Positions 55,194-64,000 of a stretch of DNA of 64,000 bases are shown here, piece by piece. Origin of the DNA: CBDBND01 sp965207985 (GTDB lineage: Bacteria > Pseudomonadota > Alphaproteobacteria > Rhodospirillales > Rhodospirillaceae); contig CBDBND010000032.1 in the NCBI GenBank assembly GCA_965207985.1, positions 248,001 through 312,000 on the forward strand. Reading direction: 5' to 3'. Each line of letters starts with the position of its first letter. The stretch's first letter is position 1. The notes beneath the pieces are model-generated. The model ran no database searches. It worked only from the letters and a program-made list of their open reading frames with translations, and was not told the origin of the DNA. The position numbers and the translations under genes were made by a program.

Positions 55194-56405
55194 GTGCCGA
55201 ACACCACCTTTGAAAAATTATCCAGCCGAGATGAAAAAACGTGCCTGCAAGTCTTGCCGGAACTCGGTACGGGCGGTGTTGAGCGGGGGGCCATCAACAT
55301 GGCCAAAGCACTCGTCGAATCCGGTTGGCGGGCTTTGGTTGCATCGTCCGGAGGGGCAAGAGTCCGGGAAGTGGAACGCGCCGGCGCTGAACACATCACG
55401 CTGCCCTTAAATTCCAAGAACCTATTTGTCATCCGCAAAAACGCGACAAGTCTGGCGGAAGTTATAAGGAAATATGCGGTCGATATCGTGCATGCGCGCT
55501 CGCGCGCGCCGGCCTGGAGCGCATTTAACGCAGCAAAGGAAACCGACTGTCCGTTCATCACCACGTTCCATGGCGTCTATGGTCTTGGACCGTTCGGTAT
55601 GAAGAAATTCTATAACCGTGTGATGACAAAAGGTGTTTCCGTTATCGCCATCTCAGACTTCATCCACAGTCATGTGTCTGACGAGTATGGAATAGACGAC
55701 AGCCGTATAAAGACCATTCCCCGCGGCATAGATTTGGAACAGTTTGATCCTTCCGCAGTGACGTCCGCCCGAATCATCAATTTGGCCAAAGACTGGCGTC
55801 TGCCCGATGACGGGCCGGTCATCGCGCTTCCCGGCCGGCTGACGAACTGGAAAGGGCATTTATTGCTGATCGACGCGCTTGCGCATTTGAAAAAGGACAA
55901 TCGGCTTGCGGGCAACTGGAGATGCCTACTAATCGGGCCCCGCGCTGCAAATTCATCTTATCCGGACAGGATTGAATCACGCATTGCGGCCAGGGGGCTC
56001 GGCGGCCATGTGCAGATTATCGACAACTGCCGCGATATGGCGGCGGCGTATATGGTAACGGATGCCGTCGTCTCAGCCTCCACCAGACCGGAAGCCTTCG
56101 GCCGGGTCGTTGCAGAGGCGCAGGCCATGGGCCGGCCGGTGGTGGCGCCGGCTCACGGTGCAGCGCCAGAAGTTATGCTGCCCGGTGTGACGGGATGGCT
56201 TTTCACACCCGGTGATGTGAACTCCCTCGCCCAGGCGTTGGACCGGGCCTTGTCTCTCAATGCGGAAGACAGGGCGCTGCTTGCGGAACGGGCACGCGAT
56301 CATGTCGCCGAACGGTTCAGTCTTGAAAATATGGTGCAATCGACACTCGACGTTTATGAGCAGGTCATTGACGCGCATTGTCAGCAAGACGTGACAAGGT
56401 CGTGA
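55194..56405 (+). CDS. Glycosyltransferase family 4
   Basis: The 403-residue GT-B enzyme has VLPELGTGGVERGAINMAKA at the start, HARSRAPAWSAFNAAK, a donor-binding GRLTNWKGHLLLIDALAHLK and the E-x7-E motif in STRPEAFGRVVAEAQAMGRP. It probably adds a sugar to LPS core or another surface glycan, together with the following GT9. It starts with GTG 55194. Its stop overlaps the next start (ATGA). Confidence 0.9.
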   Translation: MPNTTFEKLSSRDEKTCLQVLPELGTGGVERGAINMAKALVESGWRALVASSGGARVREVERAGAEHITLPLNSKNLFVIRKNATSLAEVIRKYAVDIVHARSRAPAWSAFNAAKETDCPFITTFHGVYGLGPFGMKKFYNRVMTKGVSVIAISDFIHSHVSDEYGIDDSRIKTIPRGIDLEQFDPSAVTSARIINLAKDWRLPDDGPVIALPGRLTNWKGHLLLIDALAHLKKDNRLAGNWRCLLIGPRAANSSYPDRIESRIAARGLGGHVQIIDNCRDMAAAYMVTDAVVSASTRPEAFGRVVAEAQAMGRPVVAPAHGAAPEVMLPGVTGWLFTPGDVNSLAQALDRALSLNAEDRALLAERARDHVAERFSLENMVQSTLDVYEQVIDAHCQQDVTRS

Positions 56406-57370
56406 TGAATCCTCCGGAAGATAAGGACGGAAGAGTTTCAATTCTCGTCATCCGCACGGGACCCATTGGTGACTTTGTTCAGTCCCTCGGCGCCTTCTCG
56501 GCGATCCGTATGCACCACGCCGGGGCGGAAATCACCGTTGTTGCGAATTCATCGGTTGTCGACTTTGCGACCGCCGCCCCTTACTTCGATCGCATTGAGA
56601 CTGACCCCGGATCCATTCTTGGTCTCCGATCCATCATTCGTTCAAGACCATTTGTTCGCGTCTACGACCTCGATACGTCAAAACGCACCGGCTGGGTTTT
56701 TACGTTTTCAAAAACGTGGCGGCAGCTTATGGGGCATGACGAACCCGTACCCTGGAGTGGCACGGCCAAGGGCTGCTCACTGCCGCATCAGAGCGAAGAG
56801 CGTCTTCAAATGCACACCAGTGACCGGCTTATGAGTCAGCTGGAGTCCGCCGGTATTCTGGAGCACCCGCCGGTCAGCCTGGCGTGGGTCTCCCGCGCGG
56901 TGGGAACGTTTTCCCTGCCCATTTCTCTAAGCGAGCCGTTCGTTTTGATGGCCGTGGATCCCGGTGGTGCGAACCAAACCCAATGGACGCCGGCACGGTT
57001 CGCGGATATGGCCGAAATCGCCTTCGCCAGAGGGCAACGCCCTGTTCTGGTCGGCGAGCAAGAGGCCCCGGACATTGCCGAAGCGGTCAAGGACGTCGTC
57101 TCGGAATCGGTCGACCTGTGCGGCAAGGCCTCCCATGTGGAAGTGGTCTTTCTTTCCTGGGCGGCGGTCTCAGCTGTGGGGACGGATAACGGCACCATGC
57201 ATCTGATTGCGACAGCAGGATGCAAAAGCGTGGTGCTTTACGATCCCGGGTCGGATGCGGCCTTGTCCGGCCACCGCGGTCCCGATGTCACTATCCTTCG
57301 CCGTCACAATCTGGCGTCCATCACCGCCGCGGAAGTTGTCCAGGCCCTCAAGAGCGGGACGTCACCTTGA
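56405..57370 (+). CDS. Glycosyltransferase family 9 (heptosyltransferase-like)
   Basis: The 321-residue protein begins with ILVIRTGPIGDFVQSLGAFS, typical of ADP-heptose:LPS heptosyltransferases. It has PGGANQTQWTPARFADMAE and the donor-binding SAVGTDNGTMHLIATAGC. It probably acts on LPS inner core, beside the GT4 gene. ATG 56405 overlaps the previous stop; GTG 56402 is an alternative. The gene seems intact. Confidence 0.9.
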   Translation: MNPPEDKDGRVSILVIRTGPIGDFVQSLGAFSAIRMHHAGAEITVVANSSVVDFATAAPYFDRIETDPGSILGLRSIIRSRPFVRVYDLDTSKRTGWVFTFSKTWRQLMGHDEPVPWSGTAKGCSLPHQSEERLQMHTSDRLMSQLESAGILEHPPVSLAWVSRAVGTFSLPISLSEPFVLMAVDPGGANQTQWTPARFADMAEIAFARGQRPVLVGEQEAPDIAEAVKDVVSESVDLCGKASHVEVVFLSWAAVSAVGTDNGTMHLIATAGCKSVVLYDPGSDAALSGHRGPDVTILRRHNLASITAAEVVQALKSGTSP

Positions 57371-57434
57371 CTTGTCGGCTCTTAGACTTAGATTGCCCGC
57401 GCTTCTTCAATAATGCCGCAGACAAGAGTGAGTG

Positions 57435-59390
57435 ATGGTCGCCTTAACACTGCCAGACGGGAGTAAAAGGGAGTTCCCAGAGCCGGTCACCGGCGCTGCG
57501 CTGGCGGCTGACATCGGCCCGGGACTGGCCAAGGCGGCTTTGGCCATCAGGGTCAACGGCGACCTTAAGGACCTGTCCACAACGCTCTCCGAAGATGCGG
57601 AGGTCGCCATCATCACAGCCAAGGATGATGAGGCCTTGGACATTCTCAGGCACGATGCGGCGCATGTCATGGCAGAGGCTATGCAAGAACTGTTTCCAGG
57701 TACGCAGGTCACCATCGGACCGGTCATCGAAAACGGGTTTTATTACGACTTCGCCCGCGAGGAGCCATTTTCCCTCAACGATCTGGAAAAGATCGAAGCG
57801 CGCATGCGCGAGATCGTCGACCGCGACGAAGAAATTGTCCGCGAGGTGTGGACGCGCGATGACGCCGTTCGATTTTTCAGCGACGCCGGTGAGAAATACA
57901 AAGCACAAATCATTCAAGACCTGCCGGCGGACGAAGAAATCCGCATCTACCGTCAAGGCGAATGGCTTGATCTGTGCCGCGGGCCTCATCTGCCGTCCAC
58001 GGGCAAACTAGGCAAGGCGTTCAAACTGATGAAATTGGCCGGCGCCTATTGGCGCGGCGATCACCGTAACGAGATGCTGCAGCGCATTTACGGCACCTGT
58101 TGGGCAAACGAGAAACAGCTCAAAGCCCATCTGTTGATGTTGGAGGAAGCCGAGAAACGGGACCACCGCAAGCTCGGCCGGGAGATGGACCTGTTTCACC
58201 TGCAAGAAGAGGCCCAGGGGTCCGTCTTTTGGCACCCTAAGGGCTATACGGTGTGGCTCGCCTTGGAGACGTACATTCGCATGCGGCAGACGCAAGCCGG
58301 ATACGTCGAGGTTAAAACGCCCCAGCTGTTGGATGCCCGTTTCTGGGAACAATCGGGCCATTGGTCCAAGTTCCGTGAAAACATGTTTGTCGTTCCCGAT
58401 GAAATTCCAAGTACGGAAGATGACGAACCCGTCGTGTCGTCCGATGCCAGGCTCATGGCCATCAAACCCATGAACTGTCCGGCTCATATTCAAATTTACA
58501 AGAACGACATCCGGAGTTACCGGGATCTTCCCATCCGCATGGCCGAGTTCGGCTGTTGCCACCGCAACGAACCCCACGGCGCGTTGCATGGTCTCATGCG
58601 GGTGCGCCAAATGACCCAGGACGATGCGCACATCTTCTGCCGGGAAGATCAGGTCACCGAAGAAACAACGGCTTTTTGTGCTTTGCTTCAATCCGTCTAT
58701 GAGGATCTAGGCTTCGACACCTTGGAAGTGAAACTGGCAACGCGGCCCGAGGTGCGTGCCGGCGAAGACGACGTGTGGGACCGCGCCGAAGCTGCTCTGG
58801 AGGATGCCGTCAAGGCGTCGGGACTCGACTACACCATTTTGCCCGGCGAAGGCGCCTTTTATGGACCAAAACTTGAATTCCATCTCAAAGACGCCATCGG
58901 CCGGACGTGGCAATGCGGCACCATCCAGCTCGACTTCGTTTTGCCCGAGCGACTCGATGCCACCTATGTGGGTCAGGACGGCGAAAAGCACCGGCCGGCC
59001 ATGCTGCATCGCGCCATTCTCGGCAGTTTGGAGCGGTTCATCGGAATTTTGATTGAGAATTATGCGGGCAAGCTGCCCCTATGGTTGGCTCCGGTCCAGG
59101 CCGTTGTCTCGACCATTACGTCCGACGCCAATGCCTATGCGGAGAGCGTAAGAGAGGCCCTGGAAGCCAAGGGACTCCGGGTGGAGCTCGATATCCGCAA
59201 CGAAAAGATCAATTACAAGATCCGCGAACACTCCCACGCCAAAGTCCCCGTGATCGTCGTTGTCGGCCAAAAAGAGGCCGATGCGAATACCGTCGCTTTG
59301 CGCCGCTTGGGCGGAAAAACCCAAGAAATCCTTGCCCTTAAGGAGGCAGCCGATACACTCAGCGGCGAGGCGGAAATGCCCGGCTCTTAA
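57435..59390 (+). CDS. thrS: Threonyl-tRNA synthetase
   Basis: The 651-residue enzyme has an N-terminal TGS domain, the editing-domain motif HDAAHVMAEAMQELFPGTQV, and class II motifs: motif 2 RMAEFGCCHRNEPHGALHGL and motif 3 LHRAILGSLERFIGILIENY. An anticodon-binding domain completes it. ATG 57435 is preferred to GTG 57432. It leads the conserved thrS-infC-rpmI-rplT-pheST group. Confidence 0.98.
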   Translation: MVALTLPDGSKREFPEPVTGAALAADIGPGLAKAALAIRVNGDLKDLSTTLSEDAEVAIITAKDDEALDILRHDAAHVMAEAMQELFPGTQVTIGPVIENGFYYDFAREEPFSLNDLEKIEARMREIVDRDEEIVREVWTRDDAVRFFSDAGEKYKAQIIQDLPADEEIRIYRQGEWLDLCRGPHLPSTGKLGKAFKLMKLAGAYWRGDHRNEMLQRIYGTCWANEKQLKAHLLMLEEAEKRDHRKLGREMDLFHLQEEAQGSVFWHPKGYTVWLALETYIRMRQTQAGYVEVKTPQLLDARFWEQSGHWSKFRENMFVVPDEIPSTEDDEPVVSSDARLMAIKPMNCPAHIQIYKNDIRSYRDLPIRMAEFGCCHRNEPHGALHGLMRVRQMTQDDAHIFCREDQVTEETTAFCALLQSVYEDLGFDTLEVKLATRPEVRAGEDDVWDRAEAALEDAVKASGLDYTILPGEGAFYGPKLEFHLKDAIGRTWQCGTIQLDFVLPERLDATYVGQDGEKHRPAMLHRAILGSLERFIGILIENYAGKLPLWLAPVQAVVSTITSDANAYAESVREALEAKGLRVELDIRNEKINYKIREHSHAKVPVIVVVGQKEADANTVALRRLGGKTQEILALKEAADTLSGEAEMPGS

Positions 59391-59500
59391 AGGGACGTTT
59401 GGGGAACCAGAAGACACAAAACAGGTCTGCATGAAGTCGGCCTGTTGCCAACGACGGTCCGGTCCTCAAGCTATCTGCTAACTAAAAAAGGAGGCCATCC

Positions 59501-60037
59501 ATACCTAGACCTGTTGTGACGACGCCACCGTCCAAGGATGGACCACGCGTCAACGAAGACATCGATGTACCGAAAGTACGATTAATTGGGGCAGATGGAG
59601 AAAATATTGGTGTAGTCACCGTCAGTGAAGCGCTCGACCATGCAGACGATGCTGGTCTGGACCTCGTTGAAATTTCTCCCAATGCAGACCCCCCTGTTTG
59701 CAAAATACTTGATTACGGCAAGTACAAGTACGAAGCCCAAAAGAAAAAGAACGAAGCCAAAAAGAAGCAAAAAATCATCGACGTGAAGGAGATCAAACTC
59801 CGTCCGAATATTGATGATCACGATTACGATGTGAAAATGCGCAATATGCGCCGCTTCATTGGCGACGGGGACAAAGTGAAAGTGACCCTTCGTTTCAGAG
59901 GACGGGAAATGGCGCACCAGGAACTGGGCGTGGACGTGCTCAACCGGGTTAAAGCCGACACCGACGAAATCGCCAAGGTCGAACAAGAAGCGAAGATGGA
60001 AGGGCGCCAAATGGTCATGGTGATGGCCCCCCGCTAG
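59501..60037 (+). CDS. infC: Translation initiation factor IF-3 with probable ATA start
   Basis: The protein has the IF-3 N-domain (GPRVNEDIDVPKVRLIGADG), linker (YEAQKKKNEAKKKQKIIDVK) and C-domain (VTLRFRGREMAHQELG). A GTG at 59516 would be the first ordinary start, but no ribosome site lies near it. AAGGAGG at 59489-59495 is six bases before an in-frame ATA at 59501. Rare starts such as ATT and ATA are a hallmark of infC and let IF-3 limit its own translation. With ATA the protein has 178 residues. Confidence 0.93.
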   Translation: MPRPVVTTPPSKDGPRVNEDIDVPKVRLIGADGENIGVVTVSEALDHADDAGLDLVEISPNADPPVCKILDYGKYKYEAQKKKNEAKKKQKIIDVKEIKLRPNIDDHDYDVKMRNMRRFIGDGDKVKVTLRFRGREMAHQELGVDVLNRVKADTDEIAKVEQEAKMEGRQMVMVMAPR

Positions 60038-60053
60038 GGTAAAAACGGCTAAA

Positions 60054-60077
60054 ACTGGCCGGTTTCGGCCCCTTTTG
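60054..60077 (+). terminator. Candidate terminator after infC
   Basis: GGCCG and CGGCC form a short stem around GTTT at 60057-60070, followed by CCTTTT. The T-tract is short, so it may attenuate rather than stop transcription before rpmI. Confidence 0.45.
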
Positions 60078-60272
60078 GACCGCTCACATGCTTGCCTATC
60101 GGTCTTTCAGACTGTATAACCCCGCCTTCCTTATGGCGGTGCCCTTTGGTAGTGCCGTGGGGGTGCCTGCAGGGCAGGCCAAAAACGGCATGGCAAGAGG
60201 CGCCGTTTGACAAGTTGAATGAGCGCCTGGGCATGCCTCGCCGTTGGACAACGCAAACACAAGGATAGAGAA

Positions 60273-60476
60273 ATGCCCAAAATGAAGACCAAAAGCGCCA
60301 CCAAACGGCGTTTCCGAACGACGGGTTCGGGCAAGCTCAAAGGCAACTTTGCCTACAAGCGCCACTGCCTCGGATCGAAATCTCAAAAAATGAAACGTAA
60401 GTCGAGGGGCTCTTTCGTCTTGGCCGATTCCGACGCCAAGATCGTCAAGAAATTCCTCCCTTACGGCACGTCGTAG
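60273..60476 (+). CDS. rpmI: 50S ribosomal protein L35
   Basis: ATG 60273 gives MPKMKTKSATKRRFRTTGSG, the standard L35 N-terminus, and a 67-residue basic protein ending KFLPYGTS. rplT follows after 12 bp. In front is a 235-bp gap after infC that holds the candidate terminator and probably a leader for rpmI-rplT. Confidence 0.98.
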   Translation: MPKMKTKSATKRRFRTTGSGKLKGNFAYKRHCLGSKSQKMKRKSRGSFVLADSDAKIVKKFLPYGTS

Positions 60477-60488
60477 AGGAAGCGTCCC

Positions 60489-60845
60489 ATGTCTCGCGTT
60501 AAACGGGGCGTGACGACCCATGCCCGTCACAAAAAGGTTCTGGATGCCGCCAAGGGATACCAGGGCCGCAATTCCAAAAACTTCCGGGTGGCCAAGCAGA
60601 AGGTCGAAAAAGGCCTGCAATACGCCTATCGGGACCGCAGGGTTAAGAAACGGAATTTCCGTGCCCTGTGGATTCAGAGGATCAACGCCGGCGCCCGGGA
60701 ACACGGTTTGACCTATTCGCGATTTATGGACGGGCTCCGGAAATCGGGTATCGAATTGGATCGTAAAATCCTGGCCGATATCGCCGTCCGTGAGCCCGAG
60801 ACTTTCGCGAGCTTGGTCAAACAGGCTCAATCGGCGCTCGGTTAA
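60489..60845 (+). CDS. rplT: 50S ribosomal protein L20
   Basis: The 118-residue protein (MSRVKRGVTTHARHKKVLDA, then RNFRALWIQRINAGAREHGL) is a complete L20, which is needed early in 50S assembly. In some bacteria L20 represses its own operon through an RNA leader. A GGCGCC hairpin lies shortly after the stop (60853-60870), before pheS. Confidence 0.98.
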   Translation: MSRVKRGVTTHARHKKVLDAAKGYQGRNSKNFRVAKQKVEKGLQYAYRDRRVKKRNFRALWIQRINAGAREHGLTYSRFMDGLRKSGIELDRKILADIAVREPETFASLVKQAQSALG

Positions 60846-60965
60846 GACCACCGGCGCCGGACACGGCGCCGAGCCACCCTGTCAAAGGATTGTCTCGGTG
60901 GGGGCTGCCAAAGGGCCGCCCCCGGATCAGCTTGAACTCACCTTTGTTCGGTACGAGACACAACA

Positions 60966-62042
60966 ATGGACCAGATAGACCCTCTCCGAGACGAGCTTCT
61001 GAAAGAGATTGCTGAGGCGCAATCCCTCAAGGACCTTGAGGATGCCCGCATTACCGCCCTTGGCAAAAAAGGGCGCGTTACGGCATTGATGAAGGGGCTC
61101 GGGGATATGGACCCGGAAGCCCGAAAAACGGCCGGTAAAGATCTCAACATTCTCAAACAGGACATCGCCAACGCCATCGATGCGCGCAAGGCTGACCTGG
61201 AAGACCCGGATTTGACCACGCGCCTATCCACCGAGACCGTCGATGTCTCCTTGACCGTTAGGCCCGAACAAACCGGCTCGCTGCATCCCATCAGCCAGAC
61301 AATCGAAGAAATTGTCGCCATCTTCGGCCCCATGGGTTTCGAAGTCGCCGAAGGGCCAGATGTGGAAGACGATTTCCACAATTTCACTGCGCTGAATTTC
61401 CCGCCCGACCATCCGGCCCGGGAAATGCATGACACGTTTTTTCTACCGCCACAGGAAGACGGATCGCGTCCACTGTTGAGGACACATACGTCGCCCGTAC
61501 AAGTGCGGGTCATGCAATCGACCGAACCGCCCATCCGTATTCTGGCACCGGGCCGGTCGTACCGCTGTGACTACGACATGACCCACACCCCGATGTTTCA
61601 TCAGGTCGAAGGCTTGGTCATCGATAAGGAAACCCACATGGGGCATCTCAAAGGTTGCCTGATCGAATTCGTCAAAGCCTACTTTGAGGTCGATGACCTT
61701 CCCGTCCGGTTCCGGCCGTCCTTCTTCCCCTTCACCGAACCGTCCGCCGAAATGGACATTGGCTGTTCCTGGTCGGACGGTGAACTAAAAATCGGTGCCG
61801 GTGGCGAGTGGATGGAAATCCTCGGCTGCGGCATGGTGCATCCCAATGTTTTGAAAGCCTGCAACCTGGATCCAGAGATCTATCAGGGCTTTGCCTTCGG
61901 CATGGGCGTAGAGCGCCCGGCCATGCTCAAGTACGGCATTCCCGACCTGCGCACCTTCTTCGATGCGGATCTGCGCTGGCTTAGGCATTACGGATTTTCG
62001 CAGCTAGACGTTCCCTCCCTCTCAGGAGGGCTAAGCCGATGA
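60966..62042 (+). CDS. pheS: Phenylalanyl-tRNA synthetase alpha subunit
   Basis: The 358-residue protein has a coiled-coil N-terminal region, motif 2 (GRSYRCDYDMTHTPMFHQ), the FRPSFFPFTEPSAEMDIGC strand and motif 3 (GFAFGMGVERPAMLKYGIPD). It binds phenylalanine and ATP as part of the alpha2-beta2 enzyme. Its TGA overlaps the pheT ATG, so the two subunits are translationally coupled. Confidence 0.98.
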   Translation: MDQIDPLRDELLKEIAEAQSLKDLEDARITALGKKGRVTALMKGLGDMDPEARKTAGKDLNILKQDIANAIDARKADLEDPDLTTRLSTETVDVSLTVRPEQTGSLHPISQTIEEIVAIFGPMGFEVAEGPDVEDDFHNFTALNFPPDHPAREMHDTFFLPPQEDGSRPLLRTHTSPVQVRVMQSTEPPIRILAPGRSYRCDYDMTHTPMFHQVEGLVIDKETHMGHLKGCLIEFVKAYFEVDDLPVRFRPSFFPFTEPSAEMDIGCSWSDGELKIGAGGEWMEILGCGMVHPNVLKACNLDPEIYQGFAFGMGVERPAMLKYGIPDLRTFFDADLRWLRHYGFSQLDVPSLSGGLSR

Positions 62043-64000
62043 AATTCACTCTGTCCTGGCTCAAAGACCATTTGGATACGGACGCTGATCTCACCACCAT
62101 CACCGATACGTTGACGGCCATCGGTCTCGAGGTGGAAGGGGTTGAAGATCCCTCGGCTGAGCTAGAGCCCTTTGTCGTTGCCGAAATCGTACATGCGGAG
62201 AAGCATCCCGATGCGGACCGGCTTAAGCTATGCCGTATCACCACAGGAAAAGACGAAGTGCAGGTGGTCTGCGGTGCGCCCAATGCAAGGGCCGGCCTGA
62301 AAGGCATTTTCGCCAAACCGGGTGACGTTATTCCCTATAGCGGCGATGTGCTCAAGGTCGGCAAGATCCGCGGCGTGGAGAGCCACGGCATGATGTGCTC
62401 CGCCCGTGAACTTAAATTGGGTGAAGACCATGACGGCATCATCGAGCTTCCAGATGATGTGGAAGTGGGGTCGCCCGCCGTCCAAGCCCTCGCCGTCGAG
62501 CCGGTGATCGACATCGCGCTGACGCCCAATCGGGTAGACGCCCTTGGCGTGCGCGGTGTGGCCCGTGATCTGGCCGCTGCCGGTGTCGGTCAACTTAAAG
62601 CGATGGACACGTCTCCGGTCAAAGGGACCTTCGATAGCCCAAGACAGATTTCAATGGGACTTCCGAAAGGTCAGGACTATCTCTGTCCCCATTTCGTCGG
62701 CCGGACCTTCCGTGGTCTCAAAAACGGGGAGAGCCCGCAATGGCTGAAAGACCGGCTGACGGCCATCGGATTACGGCCCGTCTCCGCCTTGGTCGACATC
62801 ACCCAGTACGTCAATGTGGATCTGGGCCGGCCACTGCATGTCTTCGATGCAGCAAAATTGAATGGTGACGTGGGTCCTCGCTTGGCCAGCAAAGGCGAAA
62901 ACCTTCTGGCTCTCAACGAAACCGAATACACATTGCAAGACTCCATGGTCGTTATCGCCGATGTAAAAAACGCACTAGGCATAGGCGGTGTCATGGGTGG
63001 CGAGCCTTCCAGTTGCACTGGAAGCACGACTGAGGTGTTTCTTGAGGCAGCTCTGTTTGACCCGGTCAACATTGCCCGGACCGGCCGCACCCTCGGCATC
63101 GTTTCGGATGCCCGATACTGTTTTGAGCGCGGTGTGGACCCGACATCCACCGAGGAAGGAGCTGAAATCGCCACCCGCATGATCCTGGAGATCTGTGGCG
63201 GCGAGGCGTCCCATGTCGTGGTCGGCGGCGCAGCGCCGGACTTGGCGAACACTGTAACCTTGCGACCCAGCCGAATCGCCAAGCTGGGCGGTGTGGATAT
63301 CGAGCCAAAAGCAGTGCAGGCCATTCTCGAAGGATTGGGTTTTACCGTCAGTGTCGATGACGCGGACACGTGGTCTGTAATTGCACCGTCCTGGCGGCGG
63401 GATGTCAGCGGCGAACACGATCTTATTGAAGAGGTCTTGCGCATCCATGGATACGATCACATTCCGGTTGCCTCTTTGCCCCGCCTGGCCGTCGTCAAGC
63501 CGTCCTACTCGGCCGAGCAACGCCGGGTCCGGTTTGTGCGCCGTGCTCTGGCGGACCGCGGCTTGCAGGAAGCGACCACTTGGTCTTTCCTGTCGGGAGA
63601 CGATGCAGAGGTTTTTAGAACCCAAGCGCCGTTGGTGGCCCTGGATAATCCGTTGAGCGCTGATCTGGATGTTTTGCGCCCCTCTCTTTTACCGAATTTG
63701 ATACATGCCGCCGGGCGCAATGCAGCCCGGGCCATGGCCAACGCCGCGTTGTTTGAAATCGGCCCCCGCTTCGAAGGGGCGGCCCCGGGTGAACAGTCCC
63801 TTGTGGCCGGTGGGCTGCGTAGTGGAGAAAACACCCCACGGCATTGGAATACATCTGCCCGAGCGGTGGATGCCTTTGACGTCAAAGCCGACGCACTGGC
63901 CGCGCTCGAAGCGGCAGGTGTACCCGTCGCGAGACTGCAAACGGGCACCGGTGAAAGCGAGAACGTTCCGTCTTGGTATCATCCGGGTCAATCCGGTGTG
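62039..64000 (+). CDS. pheT: Phenylalanyl-tRNA synthetase beta subunit (runs off the window)
   Basis: ATG 62039 overlaps the pheS stop (ATGA). The 654 codons present cover the N-terminal domain (MKFTLSWLKDHLDTDADLTT), the EMAP-like tRNA-binding domain (VVAEIVHAEKHPDADRLKLC, VVCGAPNARAGLKG), the B3/B4 editing domain, B5 (RPSRIAKLGGVDIEPKAVQA) and part of the catalytic-like core. No stop occurs before position 64000; the C-terminal ~150 residues lie outside. Confidence 0.97.
   Translation, partial: MKFTLSWLKDHLDTDADLTTITDTLTAIGLEVEGVEDPSAELEPFVVAEIVHAEKHPDADRLKLCRITTGKDEVQVVCGAPNARAGLKGIFAKPGDVIPYSGDVLKVGKIRGVESHGMMCSARELKLGEDHDGIIELPDDVEVGSPAVQALAVEPVIDIALTPNRVDALGVRGVARDLAAAGVGQLKAMDTSPVKGTFDSPRQISMGLPKGQDYLCPHFVGRTFRGLKNGESPQWLKDRLTAIGLRPVSALVDITQYVNVDLGRPLHVFDAAKLNGDVGPRLASKGENLLALNETEYTLQDSMVVIADVKNALGIGGVMGGEPSSCTGSTTEVFLEAALFDPVNIARTGRTLGIVSDARYCFERGVDPTSTEEGAEIATRMILEICGGEASHVVVGGAAPDLANTVTLRPSRIAKLGGVDIEPKAVQAILEGLGFTVSVDDADTWSVIAPSWRRDVSGEHDLIEEVLRIHGYDHIPVASLPRLAVVKPSYSAEQRRVRFVRRALADRGLQEATTWSFLSGDDAEVFRTQAPLVALDNPLSADLDVLRPSLLPNLIHAAGRNAARAMANAALFEIGPRFEGAAPGEQSLVAGGLRSGENTPRHWNTSARAVDAFDVKADALAALEAAGVPVARLQTGTGESENVPSWYHPGQSGV

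Noticed and set aside
60853..60870. GGCGCC hairpin between rplT and pheS as a phenylalanine attenuator
   Set aside because: There is no Phe-rich leader peptide and no T-tract directly after the stem, so it is only a possible structural element.

Overview
The window looks like chromosome of an alphaproteobacterium, probably Rhodospirillales-like. This rests on an FzlA-type GST-like protein, a NADH-dehydrogenase-type zinc-finger peptide, a CycM-like anchored cytochrome c, an alpha-type NadD-RsfS-RlmH cluster and generally GC-rich codon use. I infer the taxon from these families; no 16S gene is present.

Layout. 0-5.4 kb: accessory genes (secreted ASCH protein, YdcF-like protein, RidA, AlkB, methyltransferase), three of them broken by a stop codon or an insertion sequence (IS). 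5.4-8.9 kb: dnaK-dnaJ behind a heat-shock-like promoter. 8.9-23.3 kb: a 2OG oxygenase, an OGT-like glycosyltransferase and a type IV pilus/MSHA-type locus (pilT, pilU, an ABC ATPase, PilP/PilO/PilN/PilM-like proteins, GspF, GspE, PilD, MshM, MshN) that is heavily decayed. 23.5-25.6 kb: DUF4399 protein, two internally deleted IS3-family remnants and tRNA-Arg(CCG). 25.7-33.5 kb: hydrolase lipoprotein, ABC ATPase, polA and TPR/exported proteins. 33.5-35.3 kb: a second copy of an IS427-group element, a dGTPase remnant and tRNA-Ser(CGA). 35.4-44 kb: intact housekeeping run rplU-rpmA-obgE-proB-proA-nadD-rsfS-rlmH-nudC, then pheA-kdsB on the other strand. 44-52.2 kb: cytochrome c, HisN-like phosphatase, yejABEF peptide importer, fzlA. 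52.2-57.4 kb: IS630, TPR protein, hydrolase and two glycosyltransferases. 57.4-64 kb: thrS-infC-rpmI-rplT-pheS-pheT, with pheT running off the end.

The dominant theme is genome erosion by IS expansion. Five IS elements carry a transposase that could be complete (IS5, IS1595, two IS427, IS630), and at least four more are deleted or chimeric. Three genes can be rejoined in frame once the IS and one target duplication are removed. Three other genes carry in-frame TGA codons and one carries an in-frame TAG exactly where conserved protein sequence continues. Translation, replication, amino-acid and NAD genes are intact, while pilus and accessory genes are broken. This pattern fits a lineage under relaxed selection or a recent bottleneck, for example a recent symbiont; that lifestyle is inference. 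TGA is a normal stop here (dnaK, rpmA), so recoding is not needed to explain the stops.

I found no CRISPR array, phage or convincing new defence system. The most informative novelties are the PilM-PilN fusion layout of the decayed pilus locus, the probable ATA start of infC, the membrane-anchored YejA and the IS-mediated rearrangement junctions.
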